The notes under the pieces were generated by a model. The model was given only the letters and a program-made list of their open reading frames with translations, was not told where the DNA came from and did not search any database. This document shows, in pieces, positions 22,826-36,522 of a DNA stretch of 39,570 nt. Within the stretch, counting starts at the first letter, position 1; every line of letters starts with the position of its first letter. Made by a program: the position numbers and the translations under genes. Source of the stretch: an uncultured Parasutterella sp. (GTDB lineage Bacteria; Pseudomonadota; Gammaproteobacteria; Burkholderiales; Burkholderiaceae_F); contig CANQMZ010000003.1 in assembly GCA_947625105.1 (NCBI GenBank), forward strand, positions 1 through 39,570, written 5' to 3'.

Positions 22826-24026
22826 CTACGAAGAAACACTAAACTTCTTGTCTGACTACATCAAACCGATTTCGGAAGTTTCTCAAATCGGTATTGATAT
22901 GGCCTTAAACCGAGTTCTTGCTGAAGATATCCTCAATACCTTGGATATTCCTCGCTTTGATAATTCGGCCATGGATGGTTGGACTCTAAGTTCGTCTGAT
23001 ATCCAACAAGTGCCCTTTACTCTTAAGGAAGTGGGAAAAGCCTTCGCTGGCCACCCATATGAGGGAGAAGTTCATCGCGGTGAATGTGTCCGAATCATGA
23101 CTGGGGGAAAAATCCCAAACGGGGCGGATACCGTGGTCATGAGGGAAGTCGTTAGTCAAAAAGCTGATGAAATCACATTCCTCAAAGAGGTCAAGCCAGG
23201 ACAAAATGTTCGTAGACAAGGTGAGGACATAAAAAAAGACAGTACCTGCCTAGCTCGGGGAACATTATTGACAGCTCCTAAGATCAATCTTCTCGCGACG
23301 CTTGGTATTGCATCTGTCAAGGTTTTCCGTAAACCGAAAGTCGCATTCTTCTCCACAGGAGATGAACTTCAACCCATTGGTTCTCCCCTTGAAGAAGGGC
23401 ATATTTATGATTCAAACCGCTATTGCATCTCGGCGATGTTAAAAGAAGGTGGTTTTGACACGCTCGATCTCGGGGTAGTCATGGATGATCCAAAGCAACT
23501 CGAAACAACCTTACTTAAGGCCGCTAAAGAAGCAGATGCTGTTATTACCTCTGGCGGGGTTTCGGTCGGCGATGCTGACTTCATGAGAGAGCTCATTAAG
23601 ACTCACGGAGATTTGCTCGATTTTAAATGCAGGATCAAACCTGGAAGTCCCCTCGCTTTCGGCAAAATAGGACGTTGCGCCTACTTTGGTCTTCCAGGCA
23701 ATCCGACAGCGGCTCAGGTAACCTACTACGCTGTGGTCTCAAGAGCCCTGAAAATGCTCTCCGGCCAGGGTTTGCAAAAAATCCATTTAACGAGCGCCAC
23801 TTGCCTTGACCGCTTGAAAAAGCGTCCTGGATACACAGACTTTCAGCGTGGCATCCTTGCCTTTGAAAATAGCGAACCTGTAGTGAGATCAGCGGGATCA
23901 CAAAAAACCGGTGGGCTTACCTCAATGATTAGAAGTAACTGCTTTATTTTTCTTCCTGAAACCCAGGACTCGGTGGAACCAGGCGACCGGGTCTTCGTGA
24001 GCCCCTTTTTTGGAGCCTGCTCCTAG
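22800..24026 (+). CDS. moeA: Molybdopterin molybdenumtransferase
   Basis: PRFDNSAMDGW, RIMTGGKIPNGADTVVMRE, FFSTGDEL, SGGVSVGDADF, GLPGNPTAAQVTY. Confidence 0.95.
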   Translation: MNQNSKTFSYEETLNFLSDYIKPISEVSQIGIDMALNRVLAEDILNTLDIPRFDNSAMDGWTLSSSDIQQVPFTLKEVGKAFAGHPYEGEVHRGECVRIMTGGKIPNGADTVVMREVVSQKADEITFLKEVKPGQNVRRQGEDIKKDSTCLARGTLLTAPKINLLATLGIASVKVFRKPKVAFFSTGDELQPIGSPLEEGHIYDSNRYCISAMLKEGGFDTLDLGVVMDDPKQLETTLLKAAKEADAVITSGGVSVGDADFMRELIKTHGDLLDFKCRIKPGSPLAFGKIGRCAYFGLPGNPTAAQVTYYAVVSRALKMLSGQGLQKIHLTSATCLDRLKKRPGYTDFQRGILAFENSEPVVRSAGSQKTGGLTSMIRSNCFIFLPETQDSVEPGDRVFVSPFFGACS

Positions 24027-24831
24027 AATTTGGTGGCCACGGACCTTTCCTTTTTCTAGAAAAACGCCTAAATTTATAGGCGGGTTTCCTGCCCAGGTAT
24101 CCCCTCGGTGTCGTTCCGCCTAGGGCATTCTCTCCGTAAAGCAGCCTTGGATCGACCTGGGCTGGTTCTATAACATTCCCGTCGAGGTCAATGATGCCTC
24201 GCAATCCTAGACCTCTTGCTCCAAAAGATGCCCCTGATGCATATACCTTGCTTTCGTGCTGATGAGCATGGAAAACCATTTTTACGCCTAATTTCACTGC
24301 CAACTTATCGATGGCTGCAAAACCCTTCCCGTGCATTGAAGGCGCCTCATGGGTGATGAGTATGTCTGCTCTATTGGCCGCAAGTCTCTCGTAGACAGAA
24401 TAGAAAATGGTAGAACGATGCCTTCTTGGCAATCCTCCGCGCCACATCACCTTTTTACCGAGTTTCCTGAGAAATAAACTCGGTGAGGGGTATGTCGGTT
24501 CCTGGGGAGGCATCCATATTTGTCCTCGGAATACCCCTCCTAAACCTGCAACCCGAACTCCGCAGATCTCTTGGACGACACCATGTAGGTTGTGGTGCGC
24601 AAACTTAGAACGCCAAAGCCTGTCGTATATCAGATCGGTATCTGTATCGTGATTACCAGGAATCCAATAAACTTCCGTGTCCTTGACATTCTTAAAAATC
24701 TCATCAAGAGAACACGATGGAACCAGGTCTCCGAGGATTAACACCGCCTTGGGGTGATACTGGTCAATTGCGGAAAGTATGTGAGCAAACTCGCCGTGAG
24801 GGTCTCCGCACAGGAAGATATCCCTATTCAT
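23944..24831 (-). CDS. Calcineurin-like metallophosphoesterase with basic C-terminal tail
   Basis: CGDPHGEF, LILGDLVPS, WIPGNHDTD, ITHEAPS, FHAHQHES; C-terminus RRFSRKRKGPWPPNSRSRLQKRGSRRPGRLVPPSPGFQEEK. Confidence 0.85.
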   Translation of the reverse strand: MNRDIFLCGDPHGEFAHILSAIDQYHPKAVLILGDLVPSCSLDEIFKNVKDTEVYWIPGNHDTDTDLIYDRLWRSKFAHHNLHGVVQEICGVRVAGLGGVFRGQIWMPPQEPTYPSPSLFLRKLGKKVMWRGGLPRRHRSTIFYSVYERLAANRADILITHEAPSMHGKGFAAIDKLAVKLGVKMVFHAHQHESKVYASGASFGARGLGLRGIIDLDGNVIEPAQVDPRLLYGENALGGTTPRGYLGRKPAYKFRRFSRKRKGPWPPNSRSRLQKRGSRRPGRLVPPSPGFQEEK

Positions 24832-25123
24832 CGCATCCTCCTTCAGGGCAAGCCCTTAATGGACGGGTACGAACAAGCGTACGGAACAAACCGCACGGTA
24901 ACTGTGCAACATTAGTATTCATCACAACAAACACCCTTTTTTATTATCTTTTTTAGGTGCTTCCATATTCTTAGTTGTCATCAGGATACCACTATTTAGG
25001 GGATATCTTGACCTAGGATACTTGACTCGGGGAGGATTGGTGAAAAAAGAAACAACAAACAAAAGACTTAAAGTCATAGTTAACCTAGACAATTAATTGT
25101 TTCAAATTGTAAATAGGTTGCTT

Positions 25124-25741
25124 CTATTTCATCCTAACTACATCGGTTCCCTTTGGAATCTGGAAGTTGAAAGTATTTGAAGGCACTGAAATACCTGGTT
25201 CAAATGAGGTTATATCCAACGTAGTCTTTTCTCCAAAGGAGCCCATGAATTCAATTTTTTTCGGTGTTTGTTCTCTGAAACCGAAGCTAACGTAACCAAT
25301 TCCCGCAGTCTCATTCTTAGGAACAAGTTGAACCCACAGGAGACCGTCCCTTTCCCCGAGTTCCTTGACTATCCAGTCCTGCGTGATCGATTTTCCTCCG
25401 AAAAGAATTGACGCAGGACTCTGGGGAATAGCTCCGCTTGCCGCTCGTATAGTTACCTGCTCGAGATCCTTGTCCCAAAGGTACAGGTCTTTGCCATTGC
25501 AAATCATCTCCTGTTCGTAAGGGTTTTGATACTTCCAAAGAAACTTGCCTGGCCTCGAAAAAATGAAAGTCCCTTCTGAAGGAGCCTCCATTTGTTTTCC
25601 CGTTTTATCCACCACGACTTGAGTAAATGATCCTTTGGCTGTTTTCACCTTTTGAACGAAGGACTCCAAAGTCTGTTGAGCCCCGGCTAATACGGACGCA
25701 GGAAACAGAGACAATGACAGCAATAACGCAATTTTTTTCAT
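25124..25741 (-). CDS. lolA: Outer-membrane lipoprotein carrier protein
   Basis: Signal peptide; GSFTQVVVDKTGKQMEAPSEGTFIFSRPGKFLWKYQNPYEQEMICNGKDLYLWDKDLEQVTIR. Confidence 0.93.
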   Translation of the reverse strand: MKKIALLLSLSLFPASVLAGAQQTLESFVQKVKTAKGSFTQVVVDKTGKQMEAPSEGTFIFSRPGKFLWKYQNPYEQEMICNGKDLYLWDKDLEQVTIRAASGAIPQSPASILFGGKSITQDWIVKELGERDGLLWVQLVPKNETAGIGYVSFGFREQTPKKIEFMGSFGEKTTLDITSFEPGISVPSNTFNFQIPKGTDVVRMK

Positions 25742-25870
25742 TAGTAAACATCCTTTTTTTGTTCATTGTACTTTCTACTTATCCACTCCGTTTTTAAAAA
25801 TCATCGAAAAATTGCAACAAATTTATGGTACTAATCCCTAGAAATTTTTGCTCCTATTTTTGATATTCTC

Positions 25871-26002
25871 ATGCTCATGCAAAAAGATATTTTCAACCTC
25901 TTCAAAACTGGTTTTCCAGATAGAAAAAAGGGATCTTCAAGATCCGAGGTGCGCTATTCCAAATGGTTTCACGCTGGTGAAGCCGTTTTTTTATGGCCTT
26001 GA
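25871..26002 (+). CDS. Putative regulatory leader peptide (43 aa), pyrL-like in architecture
   Basis: MLMQKDIFNLFKTGFPDRKKGSSRSEVRYSKWFHAGEAVFLWP*; ORF spans the terminator hairpin and stops (26000-26002) within the SD of the next gene (TGAGGAAAG). Caveat: no clear SD of its own. Confidence 0.5.
   Translation: MLMQKDIFNLFKTGFPDRKKGSSRSEVRYSKWFHAGEAVFLWP
25961..25992 (+). terminator. Intrinsic terminator (putative attenuator) in the leader of the amidohydrolase-PRTase operon
   Basis: AAATGGTTTCAC (25961-25972), loop GCTG, GTGAAGCCGTTT (25977-25988) with two G-U wobbles, then T-run through 25992; 20 bp upstream of the ATG at 26013. Confidence 0.75.
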
Positions 26003-26012
26003 GGAAAGTTAA

Positions 26013-27035
26013 ATGACAGTAGATACTCCTCTCACGATTCGCTCGATGATCGAGCCAGTCATAAAACGCAATGGCGGTTGGGTCAATACTCATGCTCACG
26101 CCGATCGTTCATTTACATTAAGTCCCGATGTGCTTCATATGAGAAAAACTTGCACCCTGCAAGAAAAATGGGACGCTCTAGACAGACTAAAAGCCGAGTC
26201 TACGGAAGAAGATTTTTATCGGCGTTTTTCTCAGCTTTTTGAACTAATGATCTCACAAGGAGTGACCGCCCTGGGAACCTTTGTGGACATTGATCCACAG
26301 AGCAAAGATCGAGCGATAAAAGCCGGTATTCGCGCCCGTGAACACTATAAGGACCAGATCACAGTTAAGTTTGCCAACCAAACACTTAAAGGCGTCATTG
26401 ATCCTCAGGCCCGCGAATGGTTCGATATCGGCTCAGAGATGGTAGACATTATCGGTGCGTTACCAAAGCGAGACGAAAAGGACTTCGGCAAAGGCTCTGA
26501 AGCCTTTGACATTATCCTTGGCACCGCTAAAAAACTCGGAAAAATGGTTCATGTCCACGTAGACCAGTTCAATGAATCTTTTGAGTACGAAACCGAAGAG
26601 TTATGCAACAAAACGATTGAACATGGAATGCAGGGGAAAGTAGTAGCGATCCACGGTATTTCCATCGCGGCACACTCAAGAAAATATCGTCAACGTCTCT
26701 ATGGCCTCATGAAAGAAGCAAACGTAATGATGATTGCCTGCCCAACCGCATGGATAGATACTCCCCGATCCGAGATGATTGGCCCCATGCATAATTCGAT
26801 GACTCCGGTCGACGAGCTGGTACCAGCCGGAATCACAGTCGCTTTAGGCACAGACAATGTCTGTGATGCGATGGTACCGTGGAACAATGGTGACATGTGG
26901 CACGAACTGACCTTACTTGCCACGGGATGCCGCTTCGACGAAATGGAGGAATTGGCAAAAATAGCTTCCGTCAACGGCCGTAAAGTTCTTGGCCTAGAAC
27001 CTATCGAAAATCAAGACTTCTCAATCAAGATTTAG
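26013..27035 (+). CDS. Amidohydrolase, cytosine deaminase/AtzC-like
   Basis: WVNTHAHADRSFTLS, MVHVHVDQFNESFEYET, VAIHGISIAAHS, ALGTDNVCDAMVPWNNGDMW metal-ligand motifs; SD GAGGAAAG. Confidence 0.8.
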   Translation: MTVDTPLTIRSMIEPVIKRNGGWVNTHAHADRSFTLSPDVLHMRKTCTLQEKWDALDRLKAESTEEDFYRRFSQLFELMISQGVTALGTFVDIDPQSKDRAIKAGIRAREHYKDQITVKFANQTLKGVIDPQAREWFDIGSEMVDIIGALPKRDEKDFGKGSEAFDIILGTAKKLGKMVHVHVDQFNESFEYETEELCNKTIEHGMQGKVVAIHGISIAAHSRKYRQRLYGLMKEANVMMIACPTAWIDTPRSEMIGPMHNSMTPVDELVPAGITVALGTDNVCDAMVPWNNGDMWHELTLLATGCRFDEMEELAKIASVNGRKVLGLEPIENQDFSIKI

Positions 27036-27044
27036 GAGCGGCTT

Positions 27045-27719
27045 ATGTCTTCATCACAAATCGCCACAGACATCATGGCTGAGCATTTACTCTCCCACAA
27101 TGCAATCGTTTTCTTAAAAAACGCGCCGATGCGCTTGAAATCAGGGCTCGTCACCCCTATCTACGTTGACAACCGCATCCTGCCCTCTCATCCGGAAACT
27201 TGGAGAGATGTCATTGAAACCATGGCCTCCCGAATAAAGGAATTCCGGATACAGTTCGATATCATTGCCGGCGTTGAAGATGCTGGTACGGCCCACGGCG
27301 CTGCCCTAGCTTACCGGCTTAATGTGCCTTTTGTTACCGTCCGCCTGAATGCTAAAACGTATGGCAACAAAAGCCGAATTGACGGTGTCAGCGTTGATGG
27401 CAAAAAAGTCCTGATCATTGAAGACCACCTCTCTACCGGTCTGTCACTTATTGATGCGGTCAATACCCTCAGAAAAGAAGGCGCTATTGTGACCGATTGC
27501 TTTGCCATTACGAACTTTGATATGCCCGAGACCACCAAACTCTTCGAAAGAAATGGGATCAAGGCTTATCAGATGCTACCTTTTGCCTATATTGTTGATA
27601 AGGCTCAGGCGATGGGTTTAATTGACGAAAACGATAAGGCTGAAATCAACAATTGGCTGGACACTCCGTGGAGTTGGGCGGCTCAAAGAGGACTGCTTGC
27701 TCAAACAACAGAAAACTAA
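27045..27719 (+). CDS. Orotate phosphoribosyltransferase-like protein
   Basis: LKSGLVTPIYVDNR, VRLNAKTYGNKSRIDG, VLIIEDHLSTGLSLIDAVNTLRKEGA (PRPP motif); 9 nt after the amidohydrolase. Confidence 0.8.
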   Translation: MSSSQIATDIMAEHLLSHNAIVFLKNAPMRLKSGLVTPIYVDNRILPSHPETWRDVIETMASRIKEFRIQFDIIAGVEDAGTAHGAALAYRLNVPFVTVRLNAKTYGNKSRIDGVSVDGKKVLIIEDHLSTGLSLIDAVNTLRKEGAIVTDCFAITNFDMPETTKLFERNGIKAYQMLPFAYIVDKAQAMGLIDENDKAEINNWLDTPWSWAAQRGLLAQTTEN

Positions 27720-27734
27720 ATTTTGGCACCCGAT

Positions 27735-27760
27735 AAAAAACTCCCTTGCGGGAGTTTTTT
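27735..27760. terminator. Bidirectional intrinsic terminator
   Basis: AAAAAACTCCC-TTGC-GGGAGTTTTTT between convergent PRTase-like gene and ftsK. Confidence 0.9.
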
Positions 27761-27766
27761 TATTTC

Positions 27767-31241
<3,475 letters not shown>

Positions 31242-31247
31242 GTGGAA

Positions 31248-31913
31248 ATGGCAAAGAACGAAGAATCTTTTTCCAAATTGCTTGCCTTAAGAGACACGCT
31301 GAAAACCGAAAGGGAGCTCAGAGAGAAACGGGAGGCTATTGAACGCGCTAAAGCTGCCGAAGAGCAAAAGCGTGTCCACGAGTTTGAAGATGCGATGAAT
31401 GAGCTCGGTGTGACACGAATAGAAGCTCATCGTGGCCGAGTGATTCATCCCTCAGAAAAGCCAGTACCCTTTCCGCGCCAAAAACAACTTGATGAAGAGG
31501 CCGCCCTTCGAGACAGCCTCTCAGACGAATTTGGCATAGACCACCTTCTCGATAGTGATGAAAAGCTTTCCTACCGCTCCAAAAACATGTCACCAGACAT
31601 CCCTAGAAAACTTCGCTCGGGGGCATGGTCTATCAAGGGAACCTTGGACCTGCACGGTTATACCTCTGAAGAGGCCCGACTCTTGCTGGTTAACTTTCTT
31701 GAGGAACAAAGAAAACAGGGACACCGCGCCGTAAGAGTTATACACGGTCAAGGTTATGGTTCCATCGGCCACAAACCGGTACTTAAAGAAAAAGTTCCCG
31801 TCTGGCTTGTGCAAAGAAAAGAAGTTTTAAGTTTTGTTCAGGCCCCGGAACACGATGGCGGAGCAGGGGTTCTGTATGTTCTCCTTGCTCCGTACAAACC
31901 AAAGGAACTCTGA
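31248..31913 (+). CDS. Smr-domain protein
   Basis: C-terminal Smr domain: TLDLHGYTSEEARLLLVNFLEEQRKQGHRAVRVIHGQGYGSIG. Confidence 0.88.
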   Translation: MAKNEESFSKLLALRDTLKTERELREKREAIERAKAAEEQKRVHEFEDAMNELGVTRIEAHRGRVIHPSEKPVPFPRQKQLDEEAALRDSLSDEFGIDHLLDSDEKLSYRSKNMSPDIPRKLRSGAWSIKGTLDLHGYTSEEARLLLVNFLEEQRKQGHRAVRVIHGQGYGSIGHKPVLKEKVPVWLVQRKEVLSFVQAPEHDGGAGVLYVLLAPYKPKEL

Positions 31914-31940
31914 AAAAAGCGGCTCGTTGGCCGCTTTTTT
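31913..31940. terminator. Bidirectional intrinsic terminator between smr and glnB
   Basis: AAAAAAGCGGC-TCGTTG-GCCGCTTTTTT. Confidence 0.9.
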
Positions 31941-31944
31941 GGCG

Positions 31945-33959
<2,015 letters not shown>

Positions 33960-33994
33960 TTAAAAATCGCTCTGCAAGCATACGCCATAAAAAA

Positions 33995-34013
33995 CTCCGC
34001 CTGCACGGCGGAG
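33995..34013 (-). terminator. Intrinsic terminator downstream of ppa
   Basis: CTCCGCC-TGCAC-GGCGGAG; minus strand continues into TTTTTT. Confidence 0.85.
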
Positions 34014-34037
34014 AACTCTTTTTGGTTTTATTGGGGG

Positions 34038-34571
34038 TTATTTAGCCTTCTTGTAGGCCTCAACTCCCTTCATGATCACTTCGCAGGCTTCTTTCGGTCC
34101 AGTCCAACCAGAAACCTTAGCCCATTTACCTTTTTCGAGATCCTTGTAGTGTTCAAAGAAATGGCGGATTTGAGCCAGCAGGTCTTCTTCAACATCCTCA
34201 ATGGACTTGCACTTGTTATAACGAGGTGTCATCTTGGATACAGGCACGGCTAGCATCTTCATATCACCACCGGCCTCATCTTCCATCAGAAGCATACCCA
34301 GCGGACGGCAACGAATCACGCAGCCAGGGAGAAGCGGAAAAGGTGACAGTACGCATACGTCAACCGGATCTCCATCATCGCCGAGCGTATGGGGGATAAA
34401 TCCATAGTTAACTGGATAGCGCATCAGAGTACCAATAAAACGATCCACAAACAGGGCACCGCTTTCCTTATCCACCTCGTACTTAACAGGGTCACTGTGA
34501 GCAGGAATTTCAATAATTACATTGAAATCATTCGGTAAATCGCGACCCGCACTGATTTTTGAAATATCCAT
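34038..34571 (-). CDS. ppa: Inorganic pyrophosphatase
   Basis: VIIEIPAHSDPVKYEVDKESGALFVDRF, DGDPVDVCVL, KVSGWTGPKEA. Confidence 0.97.
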   Translation of the reverse strand: MDISKISAGRDLPNDFNVIIEIPAHSDPVKYEVDKESGALFVDRFIGTLMRYPVNYGFIPHTLGDDGDPVDVCVLSPFPLLPGCVIRCRPLGMLLMEDEAGGDMKMLAVPVSKMTPRYNKCKSIEDVEEDLLAQIRHFFEHYKDLEKGKWAKVSGWTGPKEACEVIMKGVEAYKKAK

Positions 34572-34701
34572 GATTATTTGTCCTTTTAAATAAATTCCTT
34601 TCTCTAAAGGACACCTACCTTAGTGCCTCAAGATTAAAAGTTGAGCCATTTTAAACCCTACCAAGGTCTGTGAAAATCTAGTCTTCTAATTTTTCTCTAC
34701 A

Positions 34702-35469
34702 TTATGATTCGGCTTTTTGAAGCAGAATTTCTTCTATAGCCCTTTCTGATGAATCAACCAGTTCCACACTGCAGCAACCTCTCTCTCTCAAACGGTCACA
34801 AATTCTTGGGTGAATGGTTAAAAACGTGGAATTTTTGACTAGGTCAATCTTACTTTGATCCATTTGGCTAAGAAGAACATCCACTGAATCAGAGCTTGTT
34901 AGGTAAATGACTGGAGACTGCTTCAATCCTTCCATCCAAATTTTCTGAACAGGTCTCAACACGAGCGGTACTCGCTCATAAACCACAAGTTTTTTGACAT
35001 TAACTCCCTGCCCTTTGAGTTTATCGTAAAGGAACTCGCGCCCTGTCTGTCCTCTTGCTATGAGAACATTCCTTGGTAGTCCCTCTTCCAAAAATCTTTC
35101 GTACAGTAGCTCGGAGCCACTCGTCGTGGAGCCTCCTCTGGGAAAAACTACCTTTGTATCCGTATCCCAAAGTTCTTTGATTTTTTTTGCCGTTGGCTCG
35201 CCAGGAGTCGCCATCAGAGCAGGTTCAGGCCACTGACTGACTAGCCGCTTAACCATGAGGGCAGCATTGGGGCTCACAATCACTATCGTTGAATGATTCA
35301 AATTAGCCTGAATCAATTGATTTTTAATTTCGCCGGAATTCTCAGGGAGGCGAAAAGTAAATGCAGGCCAAAAATGCACATGATCATTCTGCAAGGGAAC
35401 TCTTGTTAAGAGGTCGTCATAAAGCTGACTACCCTGCTCACCTGGCTTCATTACAACGATATGTCTCAT
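34702..35469 (-). CDS. hemD: Uroporphyrinogen-III synthase
   Basis: HemD-like architecture (IVIVSPNAALMVKRL, VIYLTSSDSVDVLL), directly downstream of hemC. Confidence 0.85.
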   Translation of the reverse strand: MRHIVVMKPGEQGSQLYDDLLTRVPLQNDHVHFWPAFTFRLPENSGEIKNQLIQANLNHSTIVIVSPNAALMVKRLVSQWPEPALMATPGEPTAKKIKELWDTDTKVVFPRGGSTTSGSELLYERFLEEGLPRNVLIARGQTGREFLYDKLKGQGVNVKKLVVYERVPLVLRPVQKIWMEGLKQSPVIYLTSSDSVDVLLSQMDQSKIDLVKNSTFLTIHPRICDRLRERGCCSVELVDSSERAIEEILLQKAES

Positions 35470-35476
35470 GTTAAAG

Positions 35477-36406
35477 CTAGCCCAAAACCGCTTTTAAGAG
35501 TTTTTCCGCACCTTTTGCCTTTAAAAGGTCCACTGCTTCTGCAGCAACCGATTCGGGGGAAGCTTTATCACCGTTAACTTCTACTTCAACAGATTCTCCT
35601 GTCTTGTGATTTCCAACGAGTGCCCTTAACCTCATCTTGTTGCCATCAATTGTCGCATATGCAGCCAAAGGTACCTGACATGATCCTCCAAGCGCTCTAG
35701 AAACCGCACGCTCGGCACTTGTACAAACTCTCGTATCCTGATCGCTCAGTGACTGTAGCAGCTCGAAAAGTCCGCGATTTTCCTTTTTGATTTCAATACC
35801 GATTGCACCTTGTCCCGGGGCCGGTAAAGAAATTTCTGCGGGAATAATCGAACGGATACGATCTAAGAGTCCCAGTCGCTTAAGACCGGCTGTAGCCATA
35901 ACCAAAGCGTCATAGTCACCTCGATCAAGTTTAGATAATCTCGTTCCGACATTGCCTCTGATGGATTCCACATACAAATTAGGAAATCTTGCCCTAATCA
36001 TCAACTCTCGCCTTAAGCTAGCGGTACCTATTTTTGAGCCGTCAGGCATCTCCTCAAGACTGTTATAACGATGGGATACAAAAGAGTCCCGGGGATCTTC
36101 CCTTTTCATGACAGCAGCCAACTCAAAGGGCTCCGGTAACTCCATAGGAACGTCTTTCAAGCTGTGGACCGCCAAATCGGCTCGTCCAGCCAATATAGCC
36201 GCTTCCAATTCTTTAACGAAGAGTCCCTTTCCGCCGATCTTTGAAAGTGTCACGTTAAGGATCTGGTCTCCCTTGGTTGTCATGCCGAGAAGCTCGACGT
36301 TCAAATCTGGAAACCGTTCTCTCAAAGATTGTTGGACAAATTTAGCTTGCCATAAGGCTAGCGGACTTTCTCGTGTGGCGATGACACATTGTTTGATATC
36401 GTTCAT
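35477..36406 (-). CDS. hemC: Porphobilinogen deaminase
   Basis: [67 protein letters not shown]. Confidence 0.97.
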   Translation of the reverse strand: MNDIKQCVIATRESPLALWQAKFVQQSLRERFPDLNVELLGMTTKGDQILNVTLSKIGGKGLFVKELEAAILAGRADLAVHSLKDVPMELPEPFELAAVMKREDPRDSFVSHRYNSLEEMPDGSKIGTASLRRELMIRARFPNLYVESIRGNVGTRLSKLDRGDYDALVMATAGLKRLGLLDRIRSIIPAEISLPAPGQGAIGIEIKKENRGLFELLQSLSDQDTRVCTSAERAVSRALGGSCQVPLAAYATIDGNKMRLRALVGNHKTGESVEVEVNGDKASPESVAAEAVDLLKAKGAEKLLKAVLG

Positions 36407-36513
36407 TTCAAAAGTACCATTGAGTGCTACAGAAAGTAGAAGTCTAAAAAATACAAGTTAATCCCGCATTACGGGAGGCTTAATTTTAGGTCAGACGAAG
36501 AATTTTTCGCCCT

Positions 36514-36522
36514 GTCGTACCC
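36514..36522 (+). repeat. 9-bp target site duplication, left copy
   Basis: GTCGTACCC, matches 38130-38138. Confidence 0.85.

Noticed and set aside
25902-26099. 65-aa minus-strand ORF across the leader region
   Set aside because: Overlaps the terminator and the conserved amidohydrolase 5' end antisense; no SD or domain. The + strand leader ORF explains the region better.
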